Positions 12,541 to 24,600 of a DNA stretch of 64,000 nucleotides are shown here, one piece after another. Within the stretch, counting starts at the first letter, position 1. Each line of letters begins with the position of its first letter. The stretch is from positions 24,963,366 through 25,027,365 of the forward strand of contig NC_088777.1 of assembly GCF_954871325.1 (NCBI RefSeq). Reading direction: 5' to 3'. Below the pieces are notes generated by a model that was not told where the DNA came from, searched no databases, and saw nothing but the letters and a program-made list of their open reading frames with translations. The position numbers were made by a program, and so were the translations under genes. This stretch comes from Gordionus sp. m RMFG-2023. Taxonomy: Eukaryota > Nematomorpha > Gordioida > Chordodea > Parachordodidae.

Positions 12541-13147
12541 ATTTTTTAAACAAAAAAATTTATTTTTAAAGTATATACTCAACAAATGGAAGTGAAAAAG
12601 ATTATAAAATTTACCTCATTTGCGTTTAATTTTTCATAAATCAAAATAGTTTAAAAGATAATTAAATTACAAAATAATTATTTACTTGCTAAAAAGAATA
12701 AATGCGTTTTGAATATATTAAAATTTTAAAAATATAAGAATTTTAAAATGATTATATTTTATTAATTTACATATCGTTTGGTATTACAGTTCAAACTTAT
12801 TTATTATAACCAAACGATTAATTTAATATTGTAATTATAAATATGTATGTAAAAAATAGTCTGCCAAAAAAAATAATTTAATTTAAAAAAAGAATTATCA
12901 AAAATGAGAAGAAAGAGAAAAGATATAGTAAGAAAAATAAATTGAGAAAAGATACAAATAAAGTAAAGAAATAGCAAAATGTTAAGAATAAAATAAGAAG
13001 GAATGACAAAAAATAAATAAAATTTAAGAAAAATTGAAAAATTATAAAAAATTTACGATTTTGCTTTTTGAATGGGAATTTTCCTTTTAAGATTGAAACT
13101 TTCCCTTTTTTGATTGGACCTTTACCTATTTTGAGGGAAACCCTGTA

Positions 13148-13440
13148 TGTTCAGGGCATGACAGTCATACCCATCACGACAAATAATTTAAATCTAAAGA
13201 TATTTAAATTAGATTTTATTTGATACCAATATCGATATTTTGTGGTGATAAAAATATTCCTGACCCCCCAAGACCTAGACCCGCGTTCTATGCGTGATTA
13301 TTATTATTACAATAAAATATTTTTATTAGCTTTTATTTGATACCCATATCAAAAAAATTTATTTTTTACCCCCCTCCCCTCTATACACCCCCCCCCCCCC
13401 AACCACCCTCAGACCAAGAATGAAGACTTTCAGTCAAACC
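13148..13440. repeat. Copy of the ATACCCATATCGATATTTTG repeat
   Basis: Aligns in direct orientation with 10876-11185: GACAGTCATACCCATCA, ATCGATATTTTGTGGTGAT, CCCCCCAAGACCTAGACCCG, a C-rich run at 13371-13402, then AGACCAAGAATGAAGACTTT. Confidence 0.7.
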
Positions 13441-14705
13441 ACAAAAAGAAAAAAAATTGAGAAAAGATATAGTGAGAAAAGATACAAATAAAATAAAGAA
13501 ATCGCAAAAAGTTAGAAATAAAATAAGAAGGAATTACAAAAATAAATAAATTTAAGAAAAATTGAAAAGTTTATATTTTTTTTTAAAAAAATTACGATTT
13601 TCCTTTTTTGAATGGGAATTTTCCTTTTTTGATTGACCCTTTTCCTTTTCTTTTGGGAATTTTCCTTTTTCGATTGACACTTTTCCTTTTTTGATTGGAC
13701 CTTTTCCTTTTTTGTTTGACACTTTTCCTTTTTTGACTGAACCTTTTCCTTTTTTGTTTGACACTTTTCCTTTTTTGATTGGACTTTTTCCTTAACCTTT
13801 GGGACTTTTCCTTTTTTGATTGGGACTTTTCCTTTTTTGGATGGGAAACCCTGTATATCTTAATTCATAAGGCCAAAAAAAACAACATTGACAATTAATG
13901 AATAACAATAAAATTAAAAAACGAAACGCGCGAAAAACGCTTTTTAAAATAAGATTTTTATATATCATGGTTCAAACGTGATAATGCCGTATAGTTCTTT
14001 ATCCTTTAAAAATTGAAATTTTAAAAGGATCACTTTAAATCCAGTGAAGATCCCGGATATTATAATTATAATCCCTTTAAAAATTACGACATATGTATGA
14101 TGAAAAAAAAACGTAAAGAATTGTTAAAAAAATGGACCTAAATTTATAAATTATTTTTAAATATACAAAAGAAACATCAAAAATGAGAAGAAAAAAAATT
14201 GAGAAAAAATATAGTAAGAAAAATAAATTGAGAAAAGATACAAATAAAGTAAAGAAATCGCAAAAAGTTAGAAATAAAATAAGAAGCAATAACAAAAATA
14301 AATAAAATTTAAGAAAAATTGAAATATTTATAATTTTTTTTAAAAAAATTTTAAAAAATTACGATTTTCCTTTTTTGAATGGGAATTTTCCTTTTTTGAT
14401 TAACACTTTTCCTTTTCTTTTGGGAATTTTCCTTTTTCGATTGACACTTTTCCTTTTTGATTGGACCTTTTCCTTTTTTGATTGGACCTTTTCCTTTTTT
14501 GTTTGACACTTTTCCTTTTTTGATCGGACTTTTTCCTTTCATTTTGGGAATTTTCCTTCTTTGATTGACACTTTTCCTTTTTTGTTTGGACTTTTTCCTT
14601 TTTTGATTGTATCTTTTCCTTTTTTGATCGGACCGTTTCCTTTTATGATTGAAACTTTTCCTTTTTTGATTGTGACTTTTCCTTTTTTGAATGGGAAACC
14701 CTGTA

Positions 14706-15830
14706 TTATCAAATTAAGAGTTTATTAATATTTAGTTTTGCTCAAATAAAGCATAAGTTTATTTTCAAGCATACCAAAATAAAATACTTTTTCTTCATAA
14801 ATGTTTTTGAAAGATAAATATTAAAAGTAAAATTTAAAAAAGACATTTGTATTCCTCAAAATTTATGAAAGATAGAATAAAAAAATTCATTAATCGAATG
14901 CTAAGCCAATTAGAATATTGAGCGATATTTAAATTGTTTAAACCTAAGATTGCTAGTTGATTTAATAAAATAATAAGCAGATTCAAATTTACTTAGCGAA
15001 ATTTATATTATTTTAATTAACAATAGAAAATATATCCCGTTTAAGATTACAAATTTTAGCAAAATTATGTAACTACTTTTTAAAAAAAACTAATCTTCGA
15101 ATGAAAAAAAATATAAACATATATACCCCTATCCCTGTAATTTCCTGTTGTGACTGTGAGGTAGAAAATTCATCTAACGATAAGCTTGAATCTATTAAAA
15201 TATTTTAATTTAAAAAAAATGATTAGTCTATTTCCTCCTATTTTTTTAAATAATAATTTTTTTTATCTGTAATTGTATGTTTAATTTATTTACAAATTAT
15301 AAATTTGTCTGTTTTTTTCATTTAAACTTAATGCATGGTTATCTAAGCATAAATAATATAAAATAATAATTATAAATAAAAAATATAAAAAATGAATAAA
15401 ACTTTGCAAAAGGTAATATTTCAAATAAGAGTTACAAATTAGTGATTTTAAATTTTCGGTTGTTGCCACTCTCGAGGGTATATTATTTTTTTTAATGTTA
15501 TCTTTTTTTTAAAATGAATATATCATTTTTTATTTAAAATATTTTAAAATAGTTGGTTCCATTTATTTTTTACATAATATAATTCCTTCCATATAGACTT
15601 AATATTATTTACTTTTTTTTATAATGAATATTTTTAAAGTGTATATACTTAAAATGATCAAGCAGCTTATGAGTTTTGTCTAAATAACCAATTAATATCG
15701 TCAGGAATAGAATATACTTGTTGGATTTCATAATGTGCGGGTAGAAAAAAAAACAAGAAGAGTTTGGGATACCGGTGCAATAGGTGTCGTATATTATATT
15801 CCTAAAGTTGCTAAAAAAAATTTATTAATA
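14706..15830. other. AT-rich stretch, no gene seen
   Basis: No coding block or repeat end recognised. Confidence 0.5.
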
Positions 15831-16580
15831 CGATCTTCCTTCTAGCTTGAGCCTGAGTCAATTTTCGACTCATAAACTAGCTGAGTTTTAGCCGTTTAAC
15901 AACACTAATCATAAATAAATAAATAAATTTCGGCTCAAAATCGGCTTGAGCCAACTTTTTATCCGGCTTGAGCCGACTCATATGGCTCAATGAGCCGGCT
16001 TTAGCCTGAGTTAAATTTTCGACTCAAAACTGGCTGTGTTTAAGGCTAAGCCGGCTTGACTCAGCCATTAAAAACACTATTAACAATACTAATCTCAAAT
16101 AAACAAATTTCGGCTCAAAAGTCGGCTTGAGCCAACTCCGTAGCTTGAGTCTACTCATATGGCTCAATGAGCCCTTAAGCCTGAGTCGAATTTTTGACTC
16201 AAAACTGGCTGAGTTTAGGGCTACCGGCTTGGATCAATCATTTAACAACACTATTAACAATACTAATCTCAAATAAATAAATTTCGGCTCAAAAGTCGGC
16301 TTGAACCAACGGCTTGAGCTGACTCGAGCCAACCTACTAATATGGCTCAATGAGCCGGCTTGAACCTGATTCAATTTTAACTCAAAAACTAGATGAGTTT
16401 AGCGCTAAGCCGGCTTGACTCAGCCGTTTAACAACACTAATCTCAAATAAATAAATTTCGACTCAAAAATCGGCTTGAGCCAACTCCTTGGCCGACTTGA
16501 GCCTGAGCCGAATTTTCAGCTCAAAAACTGTCTGAGTTTAGGGCTAAGCTGGCTTGGCTCAGCCGTTTAACAACACTAGT
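15830..16580. repeat. Tandem array of hAT-like ends with GAGCCGGCTT motifs
   Basis: A unit of about 140-190 bp recurs some five times. Each unit has AACAACACTAAT near one edge (about 15899, 16069, 16244, 16431, 16570), AAATAAATTTCGGCTCAAAA, GTCGGCTTGAGCCAAC, ATGGCTCAATGAGCC and GGCTAAGCCGGCTTGACTC. GCCGTTTAACAACACTA is the same end sequence as in the MITEs at 19141 and 51007, so the array looks like a transposon end multiplied in tandem. Confidence 0.75.
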
Positions 16581-18452
16581 TAGGGAAGCCGGCTATTATT
16601 CCATCATCAATATACCAAGAGTGTAAATTATGCTTGCATCGGTTATCGATGTCCTATCATTTTATTCCAAGACAAAAATAATTGGCCTAAGTGGGTCACT
16701 CTATTTGGTACCTTCTAATGATGGAATTAGTTTATCTCCAAATACCAAATATGTTGTCTGGAGTAGCAGTCCGGAAGGAGCTGGAAAAATTCAGGATAAT
16801 AAGAGTGACCCGACATGAGAAATTCACTGCGTCTTAGGGAAATTTTGACAAGAATGTCATCAGAGAGATTGGTATTTAGATGCACTCGAGTCATGTAAAG
16901 GGCTGCTTTGCATCTGCCTTTAACGTTAATTCCCAATCTGGAGATTATATAGCGTGATATTGAAAATTGCACCAGACTCATTACTAATTAGGAGAGTAAT
17001 CTACGCCATGTGATGAATGACTATAGGTCTAAGGTCTTTCTTAGGTTTGTGAAGAATTGTAAGCTTGACCCAAATATAATATTCGGAATAACTGAGGGAA
17101 AGCATACGGTTGATGAGCTGGGTTAAGGATAGCAGTATAGTCAGGTCCTGAAGGAATATAGGATGGATTCCGTCAATTCGAGGGGAAGAATCGCCTCTTA
17201 AAGATAGTTTTTATTGGGTTATGGAATTCATTGGGATTCGGAATCTCTTAATATTAAATCATTTATTGTGAGAAGTTTTTGAATCCATGAAATCTTATTT
17301 GACCGGAAATGTATTCCATCATACACAGGGTAACCACACTCTGAATTTCAAACAATTTTTCACAAAAATATTGATATACATTTAATTTATATCCGTTTAT
17401 ATATAGATTTTTCTTATAAATTGAAAAATACACAAAAGTTTATTGCGAAAATTGTCTGAGTTTTATAGAGTAGGTAGTTTAGACATGCTGGAATACATTT
17501 CTAGTGAAATCAGATTTTTCAATTTAAAAATCGCCCTCAATAAATGTTATGTATTTTAGGGATTTCGAATTACCATGGATTCCATATCTCAATTCGTCCT
17601 TTTTATCTAATTACATGATTTTTAGTATGAAAATTTATGGACGATATCATGTAAAATTAAGGAATATTTATATACGTGCCCAACAAAAATATTGAAAAAT
17701 AAAACTTTTTGCTTCTCTATCTTCAATGTAGCTATATAAAATAATATTAAAAAAAATAAAGAAACTTTTTTTGACTATATAAAAATTTAAATTATAATAA
17801 AGATAAAAGAGATTCAATTTATCACTTTTGAAATACAAAAATTTTTGGCGAGGAAGCTCGGTCCCTCCTTTAGAAAAGGTTACTAAAAATTAAAAAAATA
17901 GCGGTGGCTTAGCCCTCCGTGATACTCCTGGGTCACACCCAAATTTTATTGCAATTAGGTGGAAAAACAAGATATAATTTCTTTGTAAACCATGAGTTGC
18001 AGAGTTTATTTCGATCTCAACTTTATAGCCTATTTTATTAAAGTAATTTACAAATATATACAATAAAATTATTCGATTTTATATCCATCTTTTTGATTAT
18101 ATTTTAATTCAATCTTATGGTATTGGTATATTTATCACACTAATCATGAATGGAATGAATTAATAATAATTGTATAGACCCTTTTTCCAATTATATATTT
18201 ATGCTCGGTGGAAATATATGAAATTTAATTTCATCTTATTCTAATTTAAAAAATAATGATAAGATATATTTTTTCATATAAAGTGTTTTCTATCTAAAGA
18301 TACTCGTATTTAGCTAGTTAAAGTTACAAGTATCTTATCTTTTTAATATTTTAGTATCTAAAAGATATTTTTTATAATATCATTTAGTTCCTTTTTGTAA
18401 GGACCTGCTCATCTCTGATATTGGATATAATTGTTTAAATTTCTTTTTCAAG
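16581..18452. other. No recognised gene; one coding-like patch
   Basis: 16630-17300 has longer open frames than its surroundings on both strands (for example GLSGSLYLVPSNDG on +, and EFLMSGHSYYPEF on -, which recalls a GHSxLPxD motif of some transposon proteins). No family could be fixed. The rest is AT-rich. Confidence 0.35.
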
Positions 18453-18603
18453 ACTCCTAATCGATGGGTTCGTTGATAAAGCAAAATTATATGATTTTGA
18501 TGAACTTACAAATGGTTTAAAATTTCCAATCAAATCACATGCTGCAACTTTGATGTGTGCTGGGAACAGAAGGAATGAAATGTCCAAGCTAAAAAAAGTT
18601 AAG
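18453..18603 (+). CDS. SUOX: SUOX exon a (Mo-ligand cysteine)
   Basis: Acceptor follows a pyrimidine tract ending tttttcaag; donor is aag|gtaaaa. The exon reads LLIDGFVDKAKLYDFDELTN, then ATLMCAGNRRNEMSKLKKVK, which is the stretch of sulfite oxidases holding the cysteine that binds molybdenum. The first base completes a codon begun in an upstream exon that I could not find between 1 and 18452. Confidence 0.9.
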
Positions 18604-21600
18604 GTAAAAACTGATAGATTTATTTAAATTTATTTTTCTTATACCTTTTTTAATTACAAGAGTCAGAATTAAAATAACAAAAAATTAAATCGAACTAAAT
18701 AATTACGAAAAGCAGTTAAACCTGTCTAATTAGAGCTCTTGAAAATTCGGACAACTTCATAATTTGAACAAAATGATGAGTCTCAATCAATTTTTTATTA
18801 ACTATGAGTAGAAAATGCTTTAATAAATTCGCCACTACCTACTTTGGAAAGTGGGCAGATTTTAATTATTTTTCCATAGCGTAAAACCTCTATAAAGTGG
18901 GTATTTATTATTTTTTGTTGCATTCATTCATTTATATTATAAATTTTTAATCTTTATAAAACTATTCCTGATAATGACAAAATTAATAGAAAAGAAATAT
19001 TACGAGTTATCATTAATTTAAAAAAAATAGGTTATTAAATTTCTAAATCATCATATTCAAAGATAATTGCTAAAAGATTTAATATTTCTAGTAACTGTTC
19101 ACAATATTCATAAATCCATATATATAATGTGTGTTAGGATTAGTGTTGTTAAAGGCTCGATTTGAGTCGATTTTTGAAAACGGCTAGCTCAATATATTGT
19201 CCAAAAAAATATTAGGCTAACCTAAAGATTGGTCACATTTGACAATATATTTCTGGCGAAATGAGTTAGCCGTTTTTAAAAATCGGCTCAAATCTAGCCA
19301 TTTAACAACACCAAATAAGGATGTTAAATACAGCCAAGTCAACACCTTTTTTATACCACACTGTAATTTTCTAAACAATAATCACTGATGTTTTTAAGTG
19401 TAATAAATTTTTTTTTAAGTTGAATTACGCTGTCGCCTCCGATTTACTATATATTATCCCCCTAGGACGGAACCACCAAGTAATTTCAGGGAAAAATATG
19501 ACCCTTGCTGGATTACTCAGAACTGTCGATTTGGCAAGCCACGCTCTTATCGATTAGGCCACAGACACTTTCAAAAATTACGTTTTAAAAAAAATATTAT
19601 AACCAAATGTGGCAGTTTCGATCTAAATGAAATAAATAAAATGCCAATTCGTTGTACTTGGTTTTAACTAACATTAACCTATTATATTAACATAGATGTT
19701 ATTTTTTTAAACCTTTAAATCATATTTTGAGGGCGTTTTTTAAATATTAAAATGGGTAAATCCATACCAAATCGATAACTTTTCGACCCGACTATTTTAA
19801 TTTTGATAAAATTTACATACTAGAGAACATTATTAGAGAGCGTCGAATCCAAAATTTTAGCCTTCTAGTACTAATAGTTCCATAAGTGCCAGAAATTACC
19901 TTTTTTGAAAAATAAGATTTCTTAAAATTGAAATAAGTTTAAAAATAATGGTGCTAAAAATAAAAAATGTGTCATTTTCTAACTCTATTAAATAATTTTT
20001 AGTAAATATTGATTTTATGTTTATAAACTTAAAACTTTTAAGCTCCAAGTGCTACGCTTTATTCTTCTAATTCAATATTTTATTATTAATTTACATTACA
20101 GTGAAATGAGTATCATTATCAGTGGCGTAGCCATGATTTTTTCATAGGGGGGGGGGAGGTTAAAAAAAATTTCTAGTGGTAAGATACTAATAAGCTCTCT
20201 CATAGAATCACGCCCATTATAAGCTCCTTTGACTATTTTATAATGTATTACACCTCCAATTCCAATTGTACAAAGTATGCTTACATTTTTACCCTTAGAG
20301 GATGGGATTTTATTATTGGTTGGACATTGTATGGCGCCCAGGCGTAGATTGGTACAACATGCAAGTTTATTCCGATTCCATCTAGGAAATATAATTTTTC
20401 TCTTGAGATATAGATTTGACGAATATTAAATGCACTAGGAGTATTTCTTCTATCAGGCTCCTTGCCAGCTCTTTTTTTAGATCAACCTATGATATATTTA
20501 CTAATGGTTGTTTTCGTTGTTGGACTACCACAGTGGCATATCTAGGATTTTCTTATAGAAGGGGGGGGGATTTTTTTGGGGGCTTCGCTTCCAAACCCCT
20601 TTTACCTGGCCTTTGGCCAGCTTTCCCACGGCCTTCGTCCGGGTGTTATGTTTTAGCTATTCTATTAAATTATTCATAATTTAATAATAATTATATTTCT
20701 ATTTTTAACTATTATTTAATAATTCTTGCTTATGGATATTACAAGCCTATTTTTTATTATTTCAAGTTAGGTATATTATATTTATTAAAGTTTTTTTAAA
20801 TGTAAAGTTGAAATAAAGTGTAATGTCATTTTTTTTTATAAAATTTGCTTTAAAAACTAGCCTCAGCTTAAATTCTCATACAATATAAGTAGAATATAAT
20901 TTTTTTATTGAAAATACTAATAGTAGTGTGTATAAAATATTGACTAGAAAATAATTAAATTAACAAGTTTTTTTTAACTTCTTAACAAATACAATATTAT
21001 ACAAAATATTTTCTATAATTATAATGTGATTTTTAATTTTCGTGGGAATGTTGCCAATTCATCAAGAATTTCTTTTGTCGTTGGAACCAAATCTCTGTGG
21101 ATATTTAACAAAGCTAACCCATTTAGCCGAGATTCAGTACTTCGTAAATATGTTTTCAACCTTCTCAAGTTGGAAAAATCCTTTCATTCGTAAATGTTGT
21201 AATAGGCAAACATGCAAGAATATAAAACAACTTCAAAATATTAGGAAATTGAGCCAAAGTTTCTTTACACCGATTGAGCGCATCAATAGCATGCTCAGGT
21301 AAAATAGCTAAACGTAGTAAATATTTATACCACAATTCGAATTCACTGATTAAATTTATTTCAGTATCAATCTCATAGGAATAAAATTTTGCTAAATATT
21401 TAATTTTATCAATAGTGGCATTAGAAAACGAAGAAGGATCTTTGGGTAATAAAACTTGAAGATTGCTAATGTACTTTTATTTGCGATAAAAAAGTATCTA
21501 AGAATGGGATGAAAATGGATATTTTATAATATTTTTCAGTTGAGCCAATATTTATTTTACATCTCAATAATGGCCTAGCTGCTAGAACGAGGTTTAATTA

Positions 21601-24600
21601 GTGTTATATCATAAAATTTAGCCTTCGATTCAACGTCTAGATAAATATTATGATTTATCTACATTCATTCTTATTGTATCTACCTGTTCATATATATTTT
21701 CCGTCAAATCAATAACCTGAACCAAATCTAAATTTGGTTTTTGTAAATTTCTACAAAGTAGTGAGCTAAAAATAATTTATTGATGCAACTAGCGCAAAAC
21801 TCTAATTGATTAATTGAATTCAATAATGATATCGCTTCTGACGACACATTACTTTTTTTCATGCTCAGCCCTATTTAACTTTTGTATTTCTATTTCTTCT
21901 GTTCTACAAAATATAAGTAAAAATGAAAAATATTTAAAAAATTATAGATATTTATTAATAATTAAAATATTATTAAAAATACTTATTAATTCTAACTCAC
22001 TAATAATTTTGCATTTATTAAAATAAATATATATAATAATAAAATAAATTATCGTTTGATTTCAATCTCTTTGACTAAATATTTTTCCATTTTATTAATA
22101 TTTTTGATGTTGGAAAATTGATATTCAAATATTTGTAAAATTTTATTGGGGGGGGGGGGTTAGGGGGGGATGGGGGTAAAATTTTTATTAGCTTAAAATG
22201 ATATTTATGAAAACAGTCAAATTTGCGATGAGGGGGGGGGGAATTTCCCCCTTTCCCCCCCATTGGTTACGCGCCTTGACTACCATGGGATTTTTTATTA
22301 TCTCCTGGATAATAAGAGTGTTATTTTCCATTAATAAGCTTATGATGTATCTTTCAATTATGGAAGAATATTACTTCCTCTTTTATGAATATTATGTTCT
22401 TTTAGAGGATCTCCATTTATTTCTGGGAATGTGTGGCTCCTAAACTTTTATAATTTTACTCATATTTTTAACAGATGGTAAAATGCTTTTTTTTAAAGTA
22501 AAGAGTCTTGATAAATTGGTCAACTGACAAATTTTGGAAAAAATCTTGGTCCAAATGATGTCAAAATTAAGCCGGTTTGACTGTATTCATACTAGTGATC
22601 TGCATCGGGCCTAATTTTACAAGCCCGGCCCGGCCCGAAATTCTTTTCAAAAAAATTTTGCCGGCCCGGCCCGAATCCAAAATTTTTTTAAAATGTTTTG
22701 CCAGCCCGAACCCGAAATTTATTTTAAAAAAATTTACCGGCCCGGCCCGAATTTATTTAAATATAGAAATTAATTTTTATAATTACTAAAATTAATAGAC
22801 ATATGTTATATGGCGTTTAGTTTCAATAAATTAAATCAAAAATTTTTATTTTACATAAAAAAATCATTATAAAATTGATAAATTTAGATATATTTAAAAA
22901 AATTTCCAAGGTTCGACCCGACCCGGCCCGAATTTTTCTTAAAAATATTAGGCCCGGCCTGGCCCGAACCCGATTATTTTAAATAGAATTCTTTGCAGAT
23001 CTCTAATTCATACCAAAATCCCCAGGAATTAATTAATTATAATACTTGTAACAAATGACTAAGATAAAAAAATGTTTATTTGAATAAGGATAAATCTATA
23101 AATAAAATATTAAATTTTTTAAAATTTTATCAGTAGGGAGGGATGTACCTAACCTATACCAATTGTTGTAGGTCGATTTTATCCGATTCGACATTAAATG
23201 GATATCGACCTATTTCCGATCCAATATCCCAGCTGTATTAATATTAAGTAGATTGGAAAACGTTCATTTATAGATTACGGTATTCGATTATATAAATAAA
23301 TGATTTATTCTATCAATTTTCCTATCATCTTAATGTTATAAAAATTGAAGGAAATTATATAACATAATGTTAAAATGTCTTTTTATTCGCCCGGCCAATT
23401 TAAGCTAGGAATTGGTTTTAAATTTAGATTCATCTCGGAAAAGAAAAAATATTTTTTCTTCGCGAACGACCGGACTATCCAGTATCCTCCGCCCCGGAGG
23501 TAAATGCCTTCCCTATGTACTATTATACATATCTTAAAAAATCAACAAAATATTAATTACTAGTAGTTATAGGTCAAAAATGATAATTCCCTACGTTTTA
23601 TGATGAATGAATCAGAAATTTCCATATATACATTCTCACATGCAGTTTTCAATTTTAAGCATCTCATTTCCTCTTCATCAAACAATGAAACTACAACAAT
23701 CTGAATCGTACGCGATATGTCATACTTATTTATTTTATTTTCTATTTCATTTATTTTCCCCGTCATGGAATTTTCTTTTATTAGATTGTGGTCATTATGT
23801 ACCAATTATTTGTTCATATTGCAAGACCTAATTATATGATTTGCTTAAATAAATTTCCTATACAAAGCTAAATTTTTTTCAAAAATAAGAGACAAATATT
23901 CCTTATAAATTGGAATATGTTATAAAAAATAATATAAAAATTTATGTTAATAAATAAATGAAATAATTGTCATACCTTCCAAATCTTTAAAATAATTAAA
24001 ATTATGAACTCTCAGATAATATATTGTTGTGGTCTGGTCTGAGAATATAGGATTAAGATTCCAAAATTTCAAGGGCTGAATGCTAAAGTTGAAGGAATAA
24101 TTATTTACCACTTGTGATAATTAAACTAATCCCATAAATAGGTCAAATAATTTAATCAAAATCAAATTAAACCCATGACTATTTCCAGTTTTATCTCCAG
24201 GTTGGCCAGTTTTTCCTTTGATTTTTCTTTTCTATTTTTACGGTTCTGAACATCAATATTTTTAATATATAATAATCTCATATCCTCCATATCACCTTCA
24301 TACACGTCATCTTGTTTTCCTCTAGGTCTTGATCCTCCCACTTTCATCAATCTCTTTACCACGTCATTTACGTTTCACATGCCCAAATCATCTGTCTATT
24401 TCTTCACATTACCACTCCAATCATTTCCATACCCAATCTTGCTCGCAATTCCTTGTTAGTTTTTCTCTATCTCAGAGATACCCCACATATCCATCTAATC
24501 ATCCTCATCTCTGTTCTTTCAATTTGGCATCGTCCCCTGCAACAACAACAGAAAATCTATACTACCAACTGCGTTTAGCATATCACTAAATAAAACTTTT

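Larger units (their letters stand above)
11341..13853. mobile_element. Inner fold-back element carrying a transposase
   Basis: Ends CAGGGTTTCCCATCC and GGATGGGAAACCCTG, minisatellite arms 11341-11605 and 13597-13853, flanked by TA. It sits in one arm of the outer element: removing it with one TA gives GTTAGATATATCTT, against GTTAGACATATCTT in the partner arm. A further right end (GAGGGAAACCCTG) at 13133-13145 followed by TA suggests the transposase-bearing unit proper is 11341-13145, and that 13146-13853 is a piece of a second copy joined to it. Confidence 0.7.
9744..14703. mobile_element. Outer fold-back element with nested insertions
   Basis: Same ends as the 2529 copy (CAGGGTTTCCCATTC / GAATGGGAAACCCTG) with TA at 9742-9743 and 14704-14705. 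Minisatellite arms lie at 9744-10085 and 14360-14703. Inner arms 10340-10575 and 13857-14090 are inverted copies, sharing GCGCGAAAAACG, GGTTCAAACGTG and TAGTTCTTTATCC. One inner arm is interrupted by a second family member (11341-13853); the uninterrupted arm gives the empty site. Confidence 0.8.

Noticed and set aside
16630-16981. Overlapping frames on both strands as a gene
   Set aside because: No domain could be fixed and neither strand shows splice or start context. Left as an unassigned patch.
1-18452. Upstream SUOX exon with the RNH motif
   Set aside because: Looked for a phase-2 exon with RNH..P or a cytochrome b5 heme motif on the + strand; none could be supported.
22198-22443. 81-codon frame crossing G/C runs
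   Set aside because: It spans the right end of a hAT element and its flank; homopolymer runs make the frame meaningless.
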